Origin: Confluentibacter flavum
GTDB lineage: Bacteria; Bacteroidota; Bacteroidia; Flavobacteriales; Flavobacteriaceae
NCBI RefSeq assembly: GCF_002843175.1
Contig: NZ_PJEO01000016.1
Coordinates: 62,001-126,000, forward strand
Length of the DNA: 64,000 nucleotides
Direction of reading: 5' to 3'
Shown here: piece by piece, positions 25,835 to 36,067 of the stretch
Layout: every line of letters starts with the position of its first letter
How positions within the stretch are numbered: the first letter of the stretch is position 1
Program-made: the position numbers and the translations under genes
Notes under the pieces: model-generated
What the model was told of the DNA's origin: nothing
The model's database searches: none
The model's input: the letters and a program-made list of their open reading frames with translations, nothing else

Positions 25835-27355
25835 ATGTATACTACTCTAAAAAAAAAGACATTGTTTTTATTGTTCTTTTTTGCAATTATCACATTAACT
25901 AGTTGGAAACTTCCAATAAAAAATAAAGAAAAAAATAGCACCGTTTTTATTTCTCATTTTGAAAATATATTGGGAACCTCTTTTGAAATGAAAATAAAAA
26001 CAACTTCAAGCAAACAGGCTGCCATTGCAGAAAAAACTGCTTTAAACGAAATAAATAGACTTTCTAAAATATTAAGTGCTTATGATGCACAAAGTGAATT
26101 CAGCATTTGGATGCGTACCCAAAACACTCCTGTGAAAGCATCTAAAGAATTTATAGAGGTTTTAGGTTTATTTGACACATGGAAAAACAATACCAATGGC
26201 GCCATAAATCCTGCTTTTGAAGTAGTAAGCCAAGTATGGAAAACTGCCGAAAACACTCAAATTTTACCCTCAAAAAACGATTTGCAAACGGCTTCAAATA
26301 CAGCCAATCAAACGCACTGGAACATTGATTATAAAAATGGTACAATTACACATCTTACAAACGCGCCATTAAAACTAAATACCTTTGTGAAAAGTTATAT
26401 TATAAATCATGCTACAAAAAAAGTAATGGCAAACACTGGTGTGGAAGGTATGGTTATGAATATAGGAGGCGATATTTTTGTTTCTGGCAATCAATATGAA
26501 ACGATTGAAATTGCCAATCCAAAGGCTAGTGCCATTAACGATGCTGCTCTGGATATTGTTAAAATTCAAAATAAATTTATTGCAACCAGTGGAAATTACA
26601 AAAGAGGCCATCTCATTAAAGATGAATGGTATTCACACATCATTAATCCAAAAACTGGTTTGCCGGCAGATAACATTATCTCTGCTACTGTTATCGCCAA
26701 CAATGCCACGGATGCCGGTGCATTAGCCACCGCTTTTAATATCATGACCATTGAGGAAAGCACACAACTGGCCAGACAGTTTCCAGATGTGGCATATCTA
26801 ATCATTAACAAAGATGGCAACCGCATTGAAAGTGATAATTGGGAATCAGTTGAAGTAATAAAACAAAGCAATACTAATATTACCATTACAAAAGATGGCC
26901 AATGGGATCCAGCATACGAGTTAATCATCCATCTTGAATTGGCACAATTTAATGGCCCTTACAGAAGATCATTTGTCGCTATTTGGATAGAAGATAAAGA
27001 CAAAGCCCCTGTGAGAAACTTAATGATTTGGTATAACAAACCAAAATGGTTGAGGGATTTGAAAGCGTGGTACCGAGCTAATTATGCAACTTTTAATGTG
27101 GAATCGCAAACCATTAATTCTATATCGAGTGCCACAAGGCCTGCTGGCAACTATGCTATTAAATGGGATGGTAAAAACGATAATGGGGAGTATGTAAATG
27201 AAGGCACCTACACGGTGAATATTGAGGTAGTAAGGGAACACGGAACCTACCAATTAATAACCCAAGATATTAAGATAAATAATAAAGCGAATAAAATTGA
27301 ATTGGCTAAAAACCCTGAAGTAGCTTCTGCTTCTTTAGAAATTAAAAAGAAATAA
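25835..27355 (+). CDS. FAD:protein FMN transferase (ApbE) fused to DUF2271
   Basis: About 506 residues. An N-terminal hydrophobic segment (TLFLLFFFAIITL) suggests export. Residues ~40-330 are ApbE-like: MNIGGDIFVSG, SHIINPKTGLPADNI and NNATDAGALATAFN are the flavin- and Mg-binding motifs used to attach FMN to Thr/Ser of target proteins. The C-terminal ~150 residues (from DPAYELIIHLELAQ) are a DUF2271-type domain with a FlgD-like AGNYAIKWDGKNDNGEYV loop. I use the ATG at 25835, since an upstream GTG (25796) would put 13 unneeded residues before the signal. The PepSY gene starts 1 base after its stop. Confidence 0.82.
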   Translation: MYTTLKKKTLFLLFFFAIITLTSWKLPIKNKEKNSTVFISHFENILGTSFEMKIKTTSSKQAAIAEKTALNEINRLSKILSAYDAQSEFSIWMRTQNTPVKASKEFIEVLGLFDTWKNNTNGAINPAFEVVSQVWKTAENTQILPSKNDLQTASNTANQTHWNIDYKNGTITHLTNAPLKLNTFVKSYIINHATKKVMANTGVEGMVMNIGGDIFVSGNQYETIEIANPKASAINDAALDIVKIQNKFIATSGNYKRGHLIKDEWYSHIINPKTGLPADNIISATVIANNATDAGALATAFNIMTIEESTQLARQFPDVAYLIINKDGNRIESDNWESVEVIKQSNTNITITKDGQWDPAYELIIHLELAQFNGPYRRSFVAIWIEDKDKAPVRNLMIWYNKPKWLRDLKAWYRANYATFNVESQTINSISSATRPAGNYAIKWDGKNDNGEYVNEGTYTVNIEVVREHGTYQLITQDIKINNKANKIELAKNPEVASASLEIKKK

Positions 27356-27356
27356 A

Positions 27357-27947
27357 ATGCCTAAGAAGTTTATAGCCAAATATTCAAGATGGCTACATAT
27401 TTACCTTTCAATGATTAGCTTTATAATTGTATTGTTTTTTTCAATTACAGGGCTAACGTTGAACCATGCCGATTTTTTCCAAAAAAACACTTCCATTACA
27501 CAACACAAAGGCATCTTAGAGCCGAGTTGGGTAAATGCCACGGACACACTTAAAATTAAAAAATTAGACATAGTAGAACACTTCAGAAACACATATAAAG
27601 TAAAAGGTGCAGTTGCCGATTTTAGTATATACGATAGTGAAATAAGTGTTACTTTTAAAGCACCGGGTTATGCTGCGGATGTGTTTATAAATCGGTCTGA
27701 TGCCAATTATTCTTTAATGGAAACCAATCAAGGATTAATGGGTTTTATTAATGATTTACATAAAGGAAGGGATACTGGTAAAGCATGGCTGTGGGTCATT
27801 GATATATCTGCGATTTTAATGACTCTAATTTCGCTATCGGGTCTTATCCTATTATTATATATTAAGAAAAAAAGGTTGGCAGGGATTGTATTGCTTTTTA
27901 CTGGATTGGTTATAATTTATGTTATTTACCATTTTTGGGGACAATAA
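27357..27947 (+). CDS. PepSY-associated transmembrane protein
   Basis: A 196-residue inner-membrane protein. The N-terminal helix (LHIYLSMISFIIVLFFSITG, residues ~13-32) is the typical start of PepSY-TM proteins, followed by LNHADFF. The periplasmic PepSY-like domain spans ~60-130 and ends in GLMGFINDLHKGRDTGKAW. Two helices then close the protein. It begins 1 base after the ApbE-DUF2271 stop, so the pair is one operon, probably an electron-transfer or flavinylation system at the membrane (inference). Confidence 0.82.
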   Translation: MPKKFIAKYSRWLHIYLSMISFIIVLFFSITGLTLNHADFFQKNTSITQHKGILEPSWVNATDTLKIKKLDIVEHFRNTYKVKGAVADFSIYDSEISVTFKAPGYAADVFINRSDANYSLMETNQGLMGFINDLHKGRDTGKAWLWVIDISAILMTLISLSGLILLLYIKKKRLAGIVLLFTGLVIIYVIYHFWGQ

Positions 27948-28067
27948 AACCCCTTATAAATAAGAGTCAAAAACATAACCAAAACACAACATCAACCCTA
28001 AATCTGGTGAAGCTATAGTGTTTTTGCGGTTTAAATATTCCTTAGGATATTCTAGTTTACTTTTTAA

Positions 28068-30227
28068 TTATCCTTTAATTTTTTCATTTGTTTTACTAGG
28101 CAATGCTTTAAAGCCCATATTAAACAGTGTAAATCCAAAAATATCGGCATATTCCTCAATCGTTTTGTTTACAGGAGTTCCTGCACCATGACCCGCATCG
28201 GTTTCAATACGTATTAATGTTGGATTATTCCCAGATTGCTTGCTTTGTAATTCGGCTGCAAATTTAAAACTATGTGCTGGTACTACACGGTCATCATGCT
28301 CACCAGTCGTTATTAAAGTGGCAGGATATGCTATGCCAAGTTTCACATTATGCACAGGGGAATAGCCCTTTATATAATCGAACATCTCTTTGCTTTGTTC
28401 AGCTGTACCATAATCGTATGCCCAACCTGCTCCTGCGGTAAATGTATGATAACGTAACATATCTAAAACCCCAACGGCTGGCAATGCTACTTTGGCTAAA
28501 TCATGTCGCTGGGTCATGACGGCGCCAACCAATAAACCTCCATTTGAACCACCTCTTAAAGCCAAATAATTTGAAGAGGTGTATTTGTTATTTTTTAAAT
28601 ATTCTGCCGCTGCAATAAAATCATCAAATACATTTTGTTTTTTCAATTGTATTCCTGCATCATGCCATGACCGGCCATATTCGCCACCGCCACGTAAATT
28701 TGGAACAGCTAATATGCCACCTTGTTCCATCCAAATAGCATTTGTTATACTAAAGGTTGGTGTTAAACTGATATTGAAACCGCCATAACCATAAAGGATC
28801 GTCGGGTTTTTTCCATTAAGTTCCAAGCCTTTCTTATAAGTAATCATCATCGGGATTTTTGTCCCATCTTTTGAGTTATAGAAAACCTGCTTGCTTTCAT
28901 AATCATTACTGTCAAAATCTATTTTTGGTGACCAATGCAAATTAGCTTTGCCTGTTTGCGGATGTAACGAATAAATACGGGTTGGCGTTTTGTAATTAGT
29001 GAATGAAAAGTATAGTGTTGTATCTTCCTTTTTTCCGGAAAAACCAGAAACTGTTCCTAATCCTGGTAATTCTATATCTCTTATTAATTTACCATCATAA
29101 TCGTATTGCTTTACTTTAGATATAGCATCTACCATATATTCTGCAAAAAAATAGCCACCCCCAACTGAAACGTTTAATACCTTGTCTATTTCAGGAATAA
29201 CATCTACCCAATGCTCTGGAGTTGGGTTTGAAGCATTAACAGTAACAATTCTTTTGTTAGGTGCATTTAAGTTTGTTACCAAATATAATGTGCTGCCATT
29301 GTTTTCAATAATGGATGTATTGGTTTCAGTATGATTTAAAACTGTTATAAATGGGCTGTTTTTAACTGATAAATCTTTAATTAAAAGCTTATTACCAGAT
29401 GTTGAAATTCTAGGTGTTATAATTAAATACCTATTGTCTTCAGTGACATGAGCATATATATAACGATGCTTTTCTTCTGCTATCCCTCCAAAAATCAATG
29501 TATCTTCTTTTTGGGGCGTTCCTAATGTATGGTAATACACTTTATGCTGATCTGTTTTTGCTGAAAGTTCACTTCCTTTGGGTTTATCGTAACTAGAATA
29601 GTAAAAGCCTTCATTTTTGTACCAAGATAGTTGAGTGAATTTTACATCAATAAGGGTGTCTTCTGTAATCTTTTTAGTTTCGGCGTCCATGATTAGAATT
29701 TTTCTCCAATCACTACCTCCTTCAGAAATGGAATATGCTACAATACTACCATCTTTTGAAAAGCTCAAAGCATCTAAAGATGTTGTTCCTTCTATGGAGA
29801 ACGTATTTGGATCTAAAAATAGCTCTTCTTCTTCACTCCCAATTTTTTTTCTGTAAACAACATACTGATTTTGCAAGCCATTATTTTTAGAAAAATACAT
29901 ATAGTTTCCTTCTTTAAAAGGGGAACCTATTTTTTCGTAATTCCATAAATTTGAAAGACGCCCTTTAAGTTCTTTTCTAAACGGAATATTATCTAGATAA
30001 CTATTGGTAACCTCATTTTGGGCTTTTACCCAAGCTTCAGTGTCTTTACTTCTGTCATCTTCCAGCCAACGGTAAGGATCGTTAACTTTAACATCAAAAT
30101 AGGTGTCTATACTGTCTACGGTTTTAGTTTGAGGGTAGTTTATTTCAATCACTTTTTCGTTTGATATTTCTTTATTACAAGCTAACAATATTACAAGAGC
30201 AAACATAGATAGGGGTATCTTTTTCAT
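28068..30227 (-). CDS. Prolyl oligopeptidase family serine peptidase
   Basis: A ~719-residue exported enzyme of family S9A. The lipoprotein-like signal ends [10 protein letters not shown], placing it on a membrane. The N-terminal propeller begins [17 protein letters not shown]. The catalytic domain shows [11 protein letters not shown] (nucleophile Ser), [15 protein letters not shown] (Asp) and DAGHGAGT (His), so the triad is complete. I choose the ATG at 30227 over the in-frame one at 30281, because it leaves a standard signal. It probably cleaves after Pro in short peptides. An asd terminator separates it from the upstream gene. Confidence 0.92.
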   Translation of the reverse strand: MKKIPLSMFALVILLACNKEISNEKVIEINYPQTKTVDSIDTYFDVKVNDPYRWLEDDRSKDTEAWVKAQNEVTNSYLDNIPFRKELKGRLSNLWNYEKIGSPFKEGNYMYFSKNNGLQNQYVVYRKKIGSEEEELFLDPNTFSIEGTTSLDALSFSKDGSIVAYSISEGGSDWRKILIMDAETKKITEDTLIDVKFTQLSWYKNEGFYYSSYDKPKGSELSAKTDQHKVYYHTLGTPQKEDTLIFGGIAEEKHRYIYAHVTEDNRYLIITPRISTSGNKLLIKDLSVKNSPFITVLNHTETNTSIIENNGSTLYLVTNLNAPNKRIVTVNASNPTPEHWVDVIPEIDKVLNVSVGGGYFFAEYMVDAISKVKQYDYDGKLIRDIELPGLGTVSGFSGKKEDTTLYFSFTNYKTPTRIYSLHPQTGKANLHWSPKIDFDSNDYESKQVFYNSKDGTKIPMMITYKKGLELNGKNPTILYGYGGFNISLTPTFSITNAIWMEQGGILAVPNLRGGGEYGRSWHDAGIQLKKQNVFDDFIAAAEYLKNNKYTSSNYLALRGGSNGGLLVGAVMTQRHDLAKVALPAVGVLDMLRYHTFTAGAGWAYDYGTAEQSKEMFDYIKGYSPVHNVKLGIAYPATLITTGEHDDRVVPAHSFKFAAELQSKQSGNNPTLIRIETDAGHGAGTPVNKTIEEYADIFGFTLFNMGFKALPSKTNEKIKG

Positions 30228-30261
30228 TATAAGTAGGTTTACAACAAAAATAAACAAAAAA

Positions 30262-30289
30262 AAGCTCCTATGTAACAACATAGAAGCTT
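30262..30289 (-). terminator. Intrinsic terminator downstream of asd
   Basis: On the minus strand AAGCTTCTATGT - TGTT - ACATAGGAGCTT with one mismatch-type pair, followed by eight T. It ends transcripts from asd before the prolyl oligopeptidase gene. Confidence 0.8.
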
Positions 30290-30313
30290 TAGTTAACTAA
30301 GATAAATAAAGGT

Positions 30314-31303
30314 TTACACTAATTTTTTATCTATTAAATATTCGGCAATTTGAATGGCATTTGTTGCGGCGCCTTTTCGTAAATTATCGGCAACAATCCA
30401 CATATTCAATGTGTTGGGTTGCGATTCATCTCTACGCAAACGTCCCACAAAAACCTCATCTTTATCATGCGCAAACATAGGCATAGGATACGTATTGGTT
30501 GCTGTGTTATCTTGTAAAACAACACCAGGCGTTTCACTGATTATTTGTCTAACATCCGTTAAATCAAAATCGTGTTCAAATTGAACGTTTACTGATTCTG
30601 AATGGCCACCGGACGTAGGAACACGAACAGCCGTAGCCGTTACCGAAAATGTTTTGTCATTAAATATTTTTTGAGGCTCTCTAGCCAATTTCATTTCTTC
30701 TTTGGTGTAACCGTTTTCTAAAAATACATCGCAATGCGGTAACACGTTTCTGCTAATTGGGTATGGATAAGCCATGTCTCCTTCTATACCTGCAATCTCG
30801 TTTTCTAATTGTTTTACGGCTTTAACACCTGTTCCTGAAACGGATTGGTATGTTGAAACCACAATACGTTTCATTTTATATCTTTTATGAAGTTGGGATA
30901 ATGCCAAAACCATTTGAATTGTTGAGCAATTAGGATTTGCAATAATCTTATCGTCTTTTGTTAATTCATTGGCGTTAATTTCTGGAACTATTAATTTTTT
31001 GGTAGGATCCATGCGCCATGCAGACGAATTATCAACCACAGTAGTACCAGCTTCAGCAAACTTAGGGGCCCATTCCAAAGAAGTATCGCCACCAGCAGAA
31101 AAAATAGCAATTTGCGGTTTTGCAGCTACAGCATCAGCCAATCCAATAACAGTATACTCCTTATTTTTATAGATTAATTTTTTCCCAACAGAGCGCTCTG
31201 ATGCTACCAATAATAATTCGGTAACAGGGAAATTGCGTTCTTCCAATACTTTTAACATCACTTCGCCCACCATTCCAGTGGCGCCAACAACAGCTACTTT
31301 CAT
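30314..31303 (-). CDS. asd: Aspartate-semialdehyde dehydrogenase
   Basis: NADP-dependent reduction of aspartyl phosphate, on the path to lysine (and diaminopimelate), threonine and methionine. 329 residues. The Rossmann start is VAVVGATGMVGEVM, the active-site cysteine is in IANPNCSTIQM, and the catalytic-domain His is in VPTSGGHSESV. The ATG at 31303 gives the family N-terminus. A short related fragment of its 3' end is found at 25590-25655. Confidence 0.96.
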   Translation of the reverse strand: MKVAVVGATGMVGEVMLKVLEERNFPVTELLLVASERSVGKKLIYKNKEYTVIGLADAVAAKPQIAIFSAGGDTSLEWAPKFAEAGTTVVDNSSAWRMDPTKKLIVPEINANELTKDDKIIANPNCSTIQMVLALSQLHKRYKMKRIVVSTYQSVSGTGVKAVKQLENEIAGIEGDMAYPYPISRNVLPHCDVFLENGYTKEEMKLAREPQKIFNDKTFSVTATAVRVPTSGGHSESVNVQFEHDFDLTDVRQIISETPGVVLQDNTATNTYPMPMFAHDKDEVFVGRLRRDESQPNTLNMWIVADNLRKGAATNAIQIAEYLIDKKLV

Positions 31304-31490
31304 CTTTTTATATTTATTATTTTTTAATGGTAAGATGAACATTCAAAATAATCATTTTAGATAATGACTGATTTTTTCTTATGAATGTTTCATCTATTTA
31401 TATTTTTATTTCCTAATTGTAGGATGTAACTTTTTAATAAAAATTCACAGGACAAAACTACTTATTAATTCTATTTTAGAATCAAAAAAA

Positions 31491-31517
31491 AGCCCCTGTT
31501 TTCATGAATCAAGGGCT
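31491..31517 (-). terminator. Intrinsic terminator downstream of mscL
   Basis: AGCCC(C)T ... A(A)GGGCT with a ~13-nt loop. On the minus strand it is followed by seven T. It lies 43 bases after the mscL stop and ends the tdk-alr-mscL run. The rest of 31304-31559 shows no gene. Confidence 0.75.
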
Positions 31518-31559
31518 TTTTAACAACAAATAACACGTTGTTATATATTTAACAATTTG

Positions 31560-31967
31560 TTATTTTTTTAACAAATCTCTAATTTGAATCAATAATTCTT
31601 CTTGGGTTGGCCCAGCTGGTGGCGTAGGGGCAGCCTCCTCTTTCTTTTTCATTTTGTTAATCGCTTTTATAATCATAAACATGACAAAAGCCACAATAAT
31701 GAAATCTATTAAGTTGGTTATGAAACTACCATAAAGAACCGCAATTTCTCCAGTCAAATTTCCTGCTTCATCCAGAGTCCCTGGTTTAAGGACATATTTT
31801 AAATCATTAAAGTCTGAATTGAAAATTAATCCAACAAGTGGAGAAACGATCCCTCCAGTAAATGAGGTTACTACTTTGTTAAAAGCAGCTCCCATAACAA
31901 AAGCAACGGCAATATCTACCAAGTTGCCTTTCATTGCAAATTCCTTAAATTCCTTTAGCATTACCAT
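31560..31967 (-). CDS. mscL: Large-conductance mechanosensitive channel MscL
   Basis: Homopentameric inner-membrane channel that opens under hypo-osmotic shock. About 135 residues: amphipathic N-terminus LKEFKEFAMKGNLVDIAVAFVMG leading into TM1, periplasmic loop, TM2 (NLIDFIIVAFVMFMIIKAI), and a charged C-terminal bundle ending EELLIQIRDLLKK. The true start is the ATG at 31967 (or 31961, MLKEF); longer readings add an unrelated tail. It follows alr by 66 bp. Confidence 0.93.
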   Translation of the reverse strand: MVMLKEFKEFAMKGNLVDIAVAFVMGAAFNKVVTSFTGGIVSPLVGLIFNSDFNDLKYVLKPGTLDEAGNLTGEIAVLYGSFITNLIDFIIVAFVMFMIIKAINKMKKKEEAAPTPPAGPTQEELLIQIRDLLKK

Positions 31968-32033
31968 AATTAAAATCGGTTTTATAGTTAGTTGACTACT
32001 AAAATATGTAAAAAGCAGCAAATGTTAATGTTA

Positions 32034-33143
32034 TTATTTTAACAAAATACGTTTAACTCTTTGAGAAATAGAAGTTATAAGTTCGTAAGAAATAGTACTG
32101 GCAGATTCCGCTAAAGATTCAGCTGTATTATGTTCTGGTCCAAACACAATAACCTCATCACCTTCTTCACATTCAATATTGGTGATGTTCACCATAATCA
32201 TGTCCATGCACACATTGCCTACAATGGGGGCTTTTTTCCCATTGATGGTAACAAACCCTTTGCCTTTACCATATATTCTACTAATACCATCGGCATGACC
32301 AATTGGAAGTGTAGCCGTCTTCAGCAAAGATTTACTTTTAAACGCTCTATTATAGCCAACAGATTCTCCTTTTTCAATAGTATGAATTTGCGAAATTATG
32401 GTTTTTAATGTGGCAATGGGTTTAAGATTTTTGCTTTCCTTTTCAGAATTCCCAAAACCATACAATCCGATGCCTGTTCTAACCATATCAAAATGTGCCT
32501 CTGGATAATTTAAAATTCCCGAGGTATTGCACATATGGCGAATAGGAGCATATCCCATTAAATTAATAAGCTTTTCTGAATATTGTTTAAATGTATTGAT
32601 TTGGTTTAACGTAAATTCTCTTTCGTTCAAATCTTCGCTTGCGGCTAAATGAGAGAACAAAGATTTGACTTTTATACCAGAAGTTTCCTTTAATGTATTG
32701 GCAATAAAATCTATATCTCTTTCATCAAAACCCAATCGGTTCAATCCAGTGTTGAATTTTATATGAACAGGATAATTGGTTTGATTTTCTTGCGTAGCTA
32801 CTTCAATAAATGTTTCTAAAATTTTGGAACTGTATAAATTTGGCTCCAAACAATATGCTATTAAAGTTTTAAAATTAATGGCTATGGGATGTAGTACCAA
32901 AATAGGTTTAGTAACACCAGCTTGTCTTAACGCAACGCCTTCATTCGTGTAGGCAACCGCAAAATAATCAACGTCTAAGGTTTCTAAATATTTAGCTATT
33001 TTGCAAGCATCACTTCCGTAAGCAAACGCTTTAACAACCGCTAAAACTTTGGTATTATCTTTAAGTTTGGATTTAAGGTGCTCAAAATTATGTTTTAGGG
33101 CGTTTAAATCTATTTCTAAAACGGTTTCTTGTGCTTTAGGCAT
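32034..33143 (-). CDS. alr: Alanine racemase
   Basis: PLP enzyme that supplies D-alanine for peptidoglycan. 369 residues. The PLP lysine is in [12 protein letters not shown] (residues ~37-44) and the second catalytic base, tyrosine, in [17 protein letters not shown] and RTGIGLYGF are also family motifs. Its start overlaps the end of tdk by 8 bp. Confidence 0.94.
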   Translation of the reverse strand: MPKAQETVLEIDLNALKHNFEHLKSKLKDNTKVLAVVKAFAYGSDACKIAKYLETLDVDYFAVAYTNEGVALRQAGVTKPILVLHPIAINFKTLIAYCLEPNLYSSKILETFIEVATQENQTNYPVHIKFNTGLNRLGFDERDIDFIANTLKETSGIKVKSLFSHLAASEDLNEREFTLNQINTFKQYSEKLINLMGYAPIRHMCNTSGILNYPEAHFDMVRTGIGLYGFGNSEKESKNLKPIATLKTIISQIHTIEKGESVGYNRAFKSKSLLKTATLPIGHADGISRIYGKGKGFVTINGKKAPIVGNVCMDMIMVNITNIECEEGDEVIVFGPEHNTAESLAESASTISYELITSISQRVKRILLK

Positions 33144-33783
33144 TCGTATCTTTAGGTTTATTCAAGATTTCTTCTGGGTCGTTCACTTTCATGTTTCTTA
33201 CTTTGTCACGCATCATGGCTTTATAAAAAGCGGCTCTGCTTAAAGGCTCATATTCATCGGTTTCTCCTAAAAGCACCAAGTTGTCGTTTTTAGATTTTCT
33301 ATAACTATACTGTGCTAAATTGCCCGTTCTAGTACAAACCGCGTGTACTTTAGTAACATAATCGGCCGTAGCCATTAAATTAGGCATGGGCCCAAATGGG
33401 TTTCCTTTAAAATCCATATCCAATCCAGCAACGATAACACGCACGCCTTTATTGGCCAAATCGTTACAAACACGAACAATTTCATCATCAAAAAACTGGG
33501 CTTCATCAATGCCCACGACATCACAACCGTCGGCTAGAATAGGGATGTTTGCCGCTGCGGGAACTGCTGTCGAACGTATTTCGTTGGCATCATGCGACAC
33601 CACTTTGTCTTCGTTATAACGTACATCAATAGCAGGTTTAAAAATCTCAACTTTTTGTTTCGCAAATTGTGCACGTTTGAGCCTGCGGATTAATTCTTCC
33701 GTTTTTCCAGAAAACATGGAACCACAGATAACTTCAATCCACCCAAATTGTTCTTTATGATTTACCGTATTTTCAAGAAACAT
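33136..33783 (-). CDS. tdk: Thymidine kinase
   Basis: A 215-residue type II (TK1-like) thymidine kinase. It has the P-loop [15 protein letters not shown], the DEAQFF motif with catalytic Glu region, and the lasso segment [16 protein letters not shown]. The lasso has C-T-R-T where many homologues have CxxC, so the structural zinc site looks incomplete, as is common in this phylum. First gene of a tdk-alr-mscL cluster, overlapping alr by 8 bp. Confidence 0.94.
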   Translation of the reverse strand: MFLENTVNHKEQFGWIEVICGSMFSGKTEELIRRLKRAQFAKQKVEIFKPAIDVRYNEDKVVSHDANEIRSTAVPAAANIPILADGCDVVGIDEAQFFDDEIVRVCNDLANKGVRVIVAGLDMDFKGNPFGPMPNLMATADYVTKVHAVCTRTGNLAQYSYRKSKNDNLVLLGETDEYEPLSRAAFYKAMMRDKVRNMKVNDPEEILNKPKDTNA

Positions 33784-33890
33784 TTCGTAATTTTAACACT
33801 AAAACAAAGCCTTTTTTCGTTCGTATAAAGGTGACATAAATTTATTAAAAATCAAAAGCCCAAATAGCATTAATTTAAAAATTAAAAATA

Positions 33891-33968
33891 ATGAAACATC
33901 CATTACTCGAATTAGCATATTGGTTGCAAAAGAGTATGGATGTAGGATATGACCATAAAAAACAATAA
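33891..33968 (+). CDS. Possible 25-residue leader peptide
   Basis: An ATG preceded by an A-rich leader opens a 25-codon frame reading MKHPLLELAYWLQKSMD and ending 11 bases before the next gene. There is no family evidence. It could be a leader peptide for the downstream gene or chance. Confidence 0.25.
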   Translation: MKHPLLELAYWLQKSMDVGYDHKKQ

Positions 33969-33979
33969 ATAAAAAACAA

Positions 33980-34714
33980 ATGAAAAAGAAGCTGGAATCT
34001 GAGCTTGTTAGTATTGCACACAGAATTCTTAAATTAAAAGGAAAGGAAGATGTTATTAAAATGCATGATGAGGCCAAAGTGCTCTTTGAAAAACTATCGG
34101 TTTTAAAGTTTGCCCATGAAAATTTTGAAGAAGACATGCCCACTATTGGCAGCGATACCTCGTTTTTTGATATGCTAGATGAATCTTTTAACAACAAAAT
34201 AAGCGACTCTATTGAAATTGAAGACAAAATTTATATTAATCTTGATGAGGTTGAAGATGATAATATTATGGAACGAGGTATGGAAACCATTAAAGACATG
34301 GTTTCGCAAATGCCTGATAAACCAGAAGACGTTGATGCCATACTAGAATCCCTTACTCAAAAAAAAGCCCATTTAAAAAACGATTTTGATGATATTACTG
34401 CCGACTTTAGAAATATGCCCATTTTTGAACCTGTTTCAAAAGCACAAAACGGCTTGGATAAAAAATCTTTAAATGATAAGCTAAAAATTGGCGGCATGAA
34501 CATTGGCCTTAACGATAAAATTGCCTTTATTAAACATTTATTCAATAGTAAACATGAAGATTATGAGCGTGTACTATCACAGTTAAACACCTTTGATTCT
34601 TTAGAAGAAGCCTCTAATTTCATTCAAAATATTGTAAAACCCGATTATAACAATTGGACAGGCAAAGAAGAGTTTGAAGAACGTTTTATGGGTATTATTG
34701 AAAGTAAGTTTTAA
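33980..34714 (+). CDS. Conserved flavobacterial protein of unknown function
   Basis: A 244-residue soluble, acidic protein without signal or membrane segment. The N-terminal ~50 residues are helical (IAHRILKLKGKEDVIKMHDEAKVLFEKL). The middle is Asp/Glu-rich. The C-terminal ~80 residues (LNDKIAFIKHLFNSKHEDYERVLSQLNTFDSLEEASNFI, in two helices, then VKPDYNNW) look the most conserved. I recognise the style of a widespread flavobacterial hypothetical but no function. It lies 3 bp before rsmI and is likely in its operon. Confidence 0.7.
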   Translation: MKKKLESELVSIAHRILKLKGKEDVIKMHDEAKVLFEKLSVLKFAHENFEEDMPTIGSDTSFFDMLDESFNNKISDSIEIEDKIYINLDEVEDDNIMERGMETIKDMVSQMPDKPEDVDAILESLTQKKAHLKNDFDDITADFRNMPIFEPVSKAQNGLDKKSLNDKLKIGGMNIGLNDKIAFIKHLFNSKHEDYERVLSQLNTFDSLEEASNFIQNIVKPDYNNWTGKEEFEERFMGIIESKF

Positions 34715-34717
34715 ATA

Positions 34718-35392
34718 ATGGGTAAACTTTATATCGTACCAACGCCAATTGGAAATTTAAAGGACATCACACTTCGGGCATTGGAAATTTTAAAAGAGGT
34801 TGATTTAATTCTTGCGGAAGATACCCGAACCTCTGGAAAGCTTTTAAAGCATTTTGAAATTTCCACACACATGCAATCGCACCACATGCACAATGAGCAT
34901 AAAACGATTGAAAATTTAATTAATAAATTAAAAAGCGGCACCACCGTCGCTTTAATCAGCGATGCTGGGACACCAGCTATATCCGATCCCGGATTTCTAT
35001 TAACCCGTGCCTGTATAGAAAACGATATTGAAGTAGACTGTTTGCCAGGAGCGACGGCCTTTGTACCTGCCTTAGTGAATTCAGGATTGCCAAACGACAA
35101 ATTTGTTTTTGAAGGCTTTTTGCCCGTAAAAAAAGGACGGCAAACGCGATTGCAATTACTTGCTGAAGAAACCAGAACCATTATTTTTTATGAAAGTCCG
35201 CATAAATTAGTTAAAACTTTGGCCCATTTTTGTGAGTTTTTTGGCGAAGACAGACAAGTGTCTGTTTCTAGAGAACTTACCAAATTATACGAAGAAACCA
35301 TCCGCGGCACAGCCAAAGAGGTTTTAGAGTATTATACCAATAGGCCTCCAAAAGGGGAGATTGTGATTTGTGTTTCTGGAAAAAATAAATAA
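34718..35392 (+). CDS. rsmI: 16S rRNA (cytidine-1402-2'-O)-methyltransferase RsmI
   Basis: SAM-dependent methyltransferase of the tetrapyrrole-methylase fold acting on 16S rRNA C1402. 224 residues. The motifs are YIVPTPIGNLKDITLRA at the start, LAEDTRTSGKLLKHF, ISDAGTPAISDPGF and the C-terminal PPKGEIVI. The start follows the upstream gene by 3 bases and HopJ begins 2 bases after the stop, giving a tight three-gene run. Confidence 0.96.
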   Translation: MGKLYIVPTPIGNLKDITLRALEILKEVDLILAEDTRTSGKLLKHFEISTHMQSHHMHNEHKTIENLINKLKSGTTVALISDAGTPAISDPGFLLTRACIENDIEVDCLPGATAFVPALVNSGLPNDKFVFEGFLPVKKGRQTRLQLLAEETRTIIFYESPHKLVKTLAHFCEFFGEDRQVSVSRELTKLYEETIRGTAKEVLEYYTNRPPKGEIVICVSGKNK

Positions 35393-35394
35393 TT

Positions 35395-35739
35395 ATGACA
35401 TTAGAAACATTCCTAAGTAAATTAAAACACTCTCCTGAAGCCATCGAGTTTAATGAAACCATAAACATTATTGAATCTCATTACGAGTTCATCCCTATTG
35501 GGTTTAAAAATGGCGAGTTATATAATAAAGCAGGTGAGAATTCGGGTTCTTGTAAATTATTGGCATTTACTAAACTACAAGGTTTTACTAAAAACGAAAC
35601 TTTAGCATGTTTTGGTAAATACTATTTTGAAGATGTATTAAACGACCCAAATGGTAACAGCCATCAAAATATTAGAAACTTTATGAAAACGGGGTTTGAA
35701 GGGTTGGTGTTTGATAGTATGCCTCTTAGAGAGAAGTAA
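35395..35739 (+). CDS. HopJ-family protein
   Basis: A 114-residue small globular protein of the HopJ (type III effector HopJ-like) family, widespread in bacteria without type III secretion. Recognised by FNETINIIESHYEFIPIGFKNG and GSCKLLAFTKLQGFTKNE. Role unknown. It begins 2 bases after the rsmI stop. Confidence 0.85.
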   Translation: MTLETFLSKLKHSPEAIEFNETINIIESHYEFIPIGFKNGELYNKAGENSGSCKLLAFTKLQGFTKNETLACFGKYYFEDVLNDPNGNSHQNIRNFMKTGFEGLVFDSMPLREK

Positions 35740-35796
35740 TGTTTTAAGCTTGACAAGGGGAGCCTCCAAATATCAAATCATTAATTGAAGACATCT

Positions 35797-35850
35797 TTAT
35801 AACTTCATTAGAAATCCTCCACTGCCGCAAAAGAAATCAATAACATCATA
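35797..35850 (-). pseudogene. Possible C5-methyltransferase motif fragment
   Basis: The minus strand reads YDVIDFFCGSGGFLMKL followed by a stop. DxFCGSGGF resembles motif I of cytosine-C5 DNA methyltransferases (DLFCGxGG). The frame is closed by stops on both sides, so at most a small remnant is left. Low confidence because only ~10 residues match. Confidence 0.25.
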
Positions 35851-35868
35851 AAACTTGAAGAATTTTTA

Positions 35869-36006
35869 TCAATTTATCAATATGATAAATAATAAGAAAA
35901 GCAATAAACCTACAATAAAAACAACAGCAATTGCTATACACTGAATGCTTTTATGGAAATATTTTCCTTTTAATTTTGATAGTATTTTAACATCTGTATT
36001 AATCAT
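35869..36006 (-). CDS. Possible 45-residue membrane protein
   Basis: The ATG-initiated frame has a charged start (VKILSKLKGKYFHKS) and one strong transmembrane helix (IAIAVVFIVGLLLFLLFIIL). No family recognised. It lies in the 803-bp gap 35740-36542, which otherwise holds only the two uncertain items listed beside it and AT-rich sequence. Confidence 0.35.
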   Translation of the reverse strand: MINTDVKILSKLKGKYFHKSIQCIAIAVVFIVGLLLFLLFIILIN

Positions 36007-36067
36007 CAATGACAAATTATAGTTTTATTTATAAGCTATTGTGAGCTGTATGTAATCTAAAAATAAT

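Noticed and set aside
33799-34227. Long minus-strand frame antisense to the conserved unknown gene
   Set aside because: Ser/Phe/Leu-rich composition typical of an antisense shadow; the plus-strand gene fits the rsmI operon.
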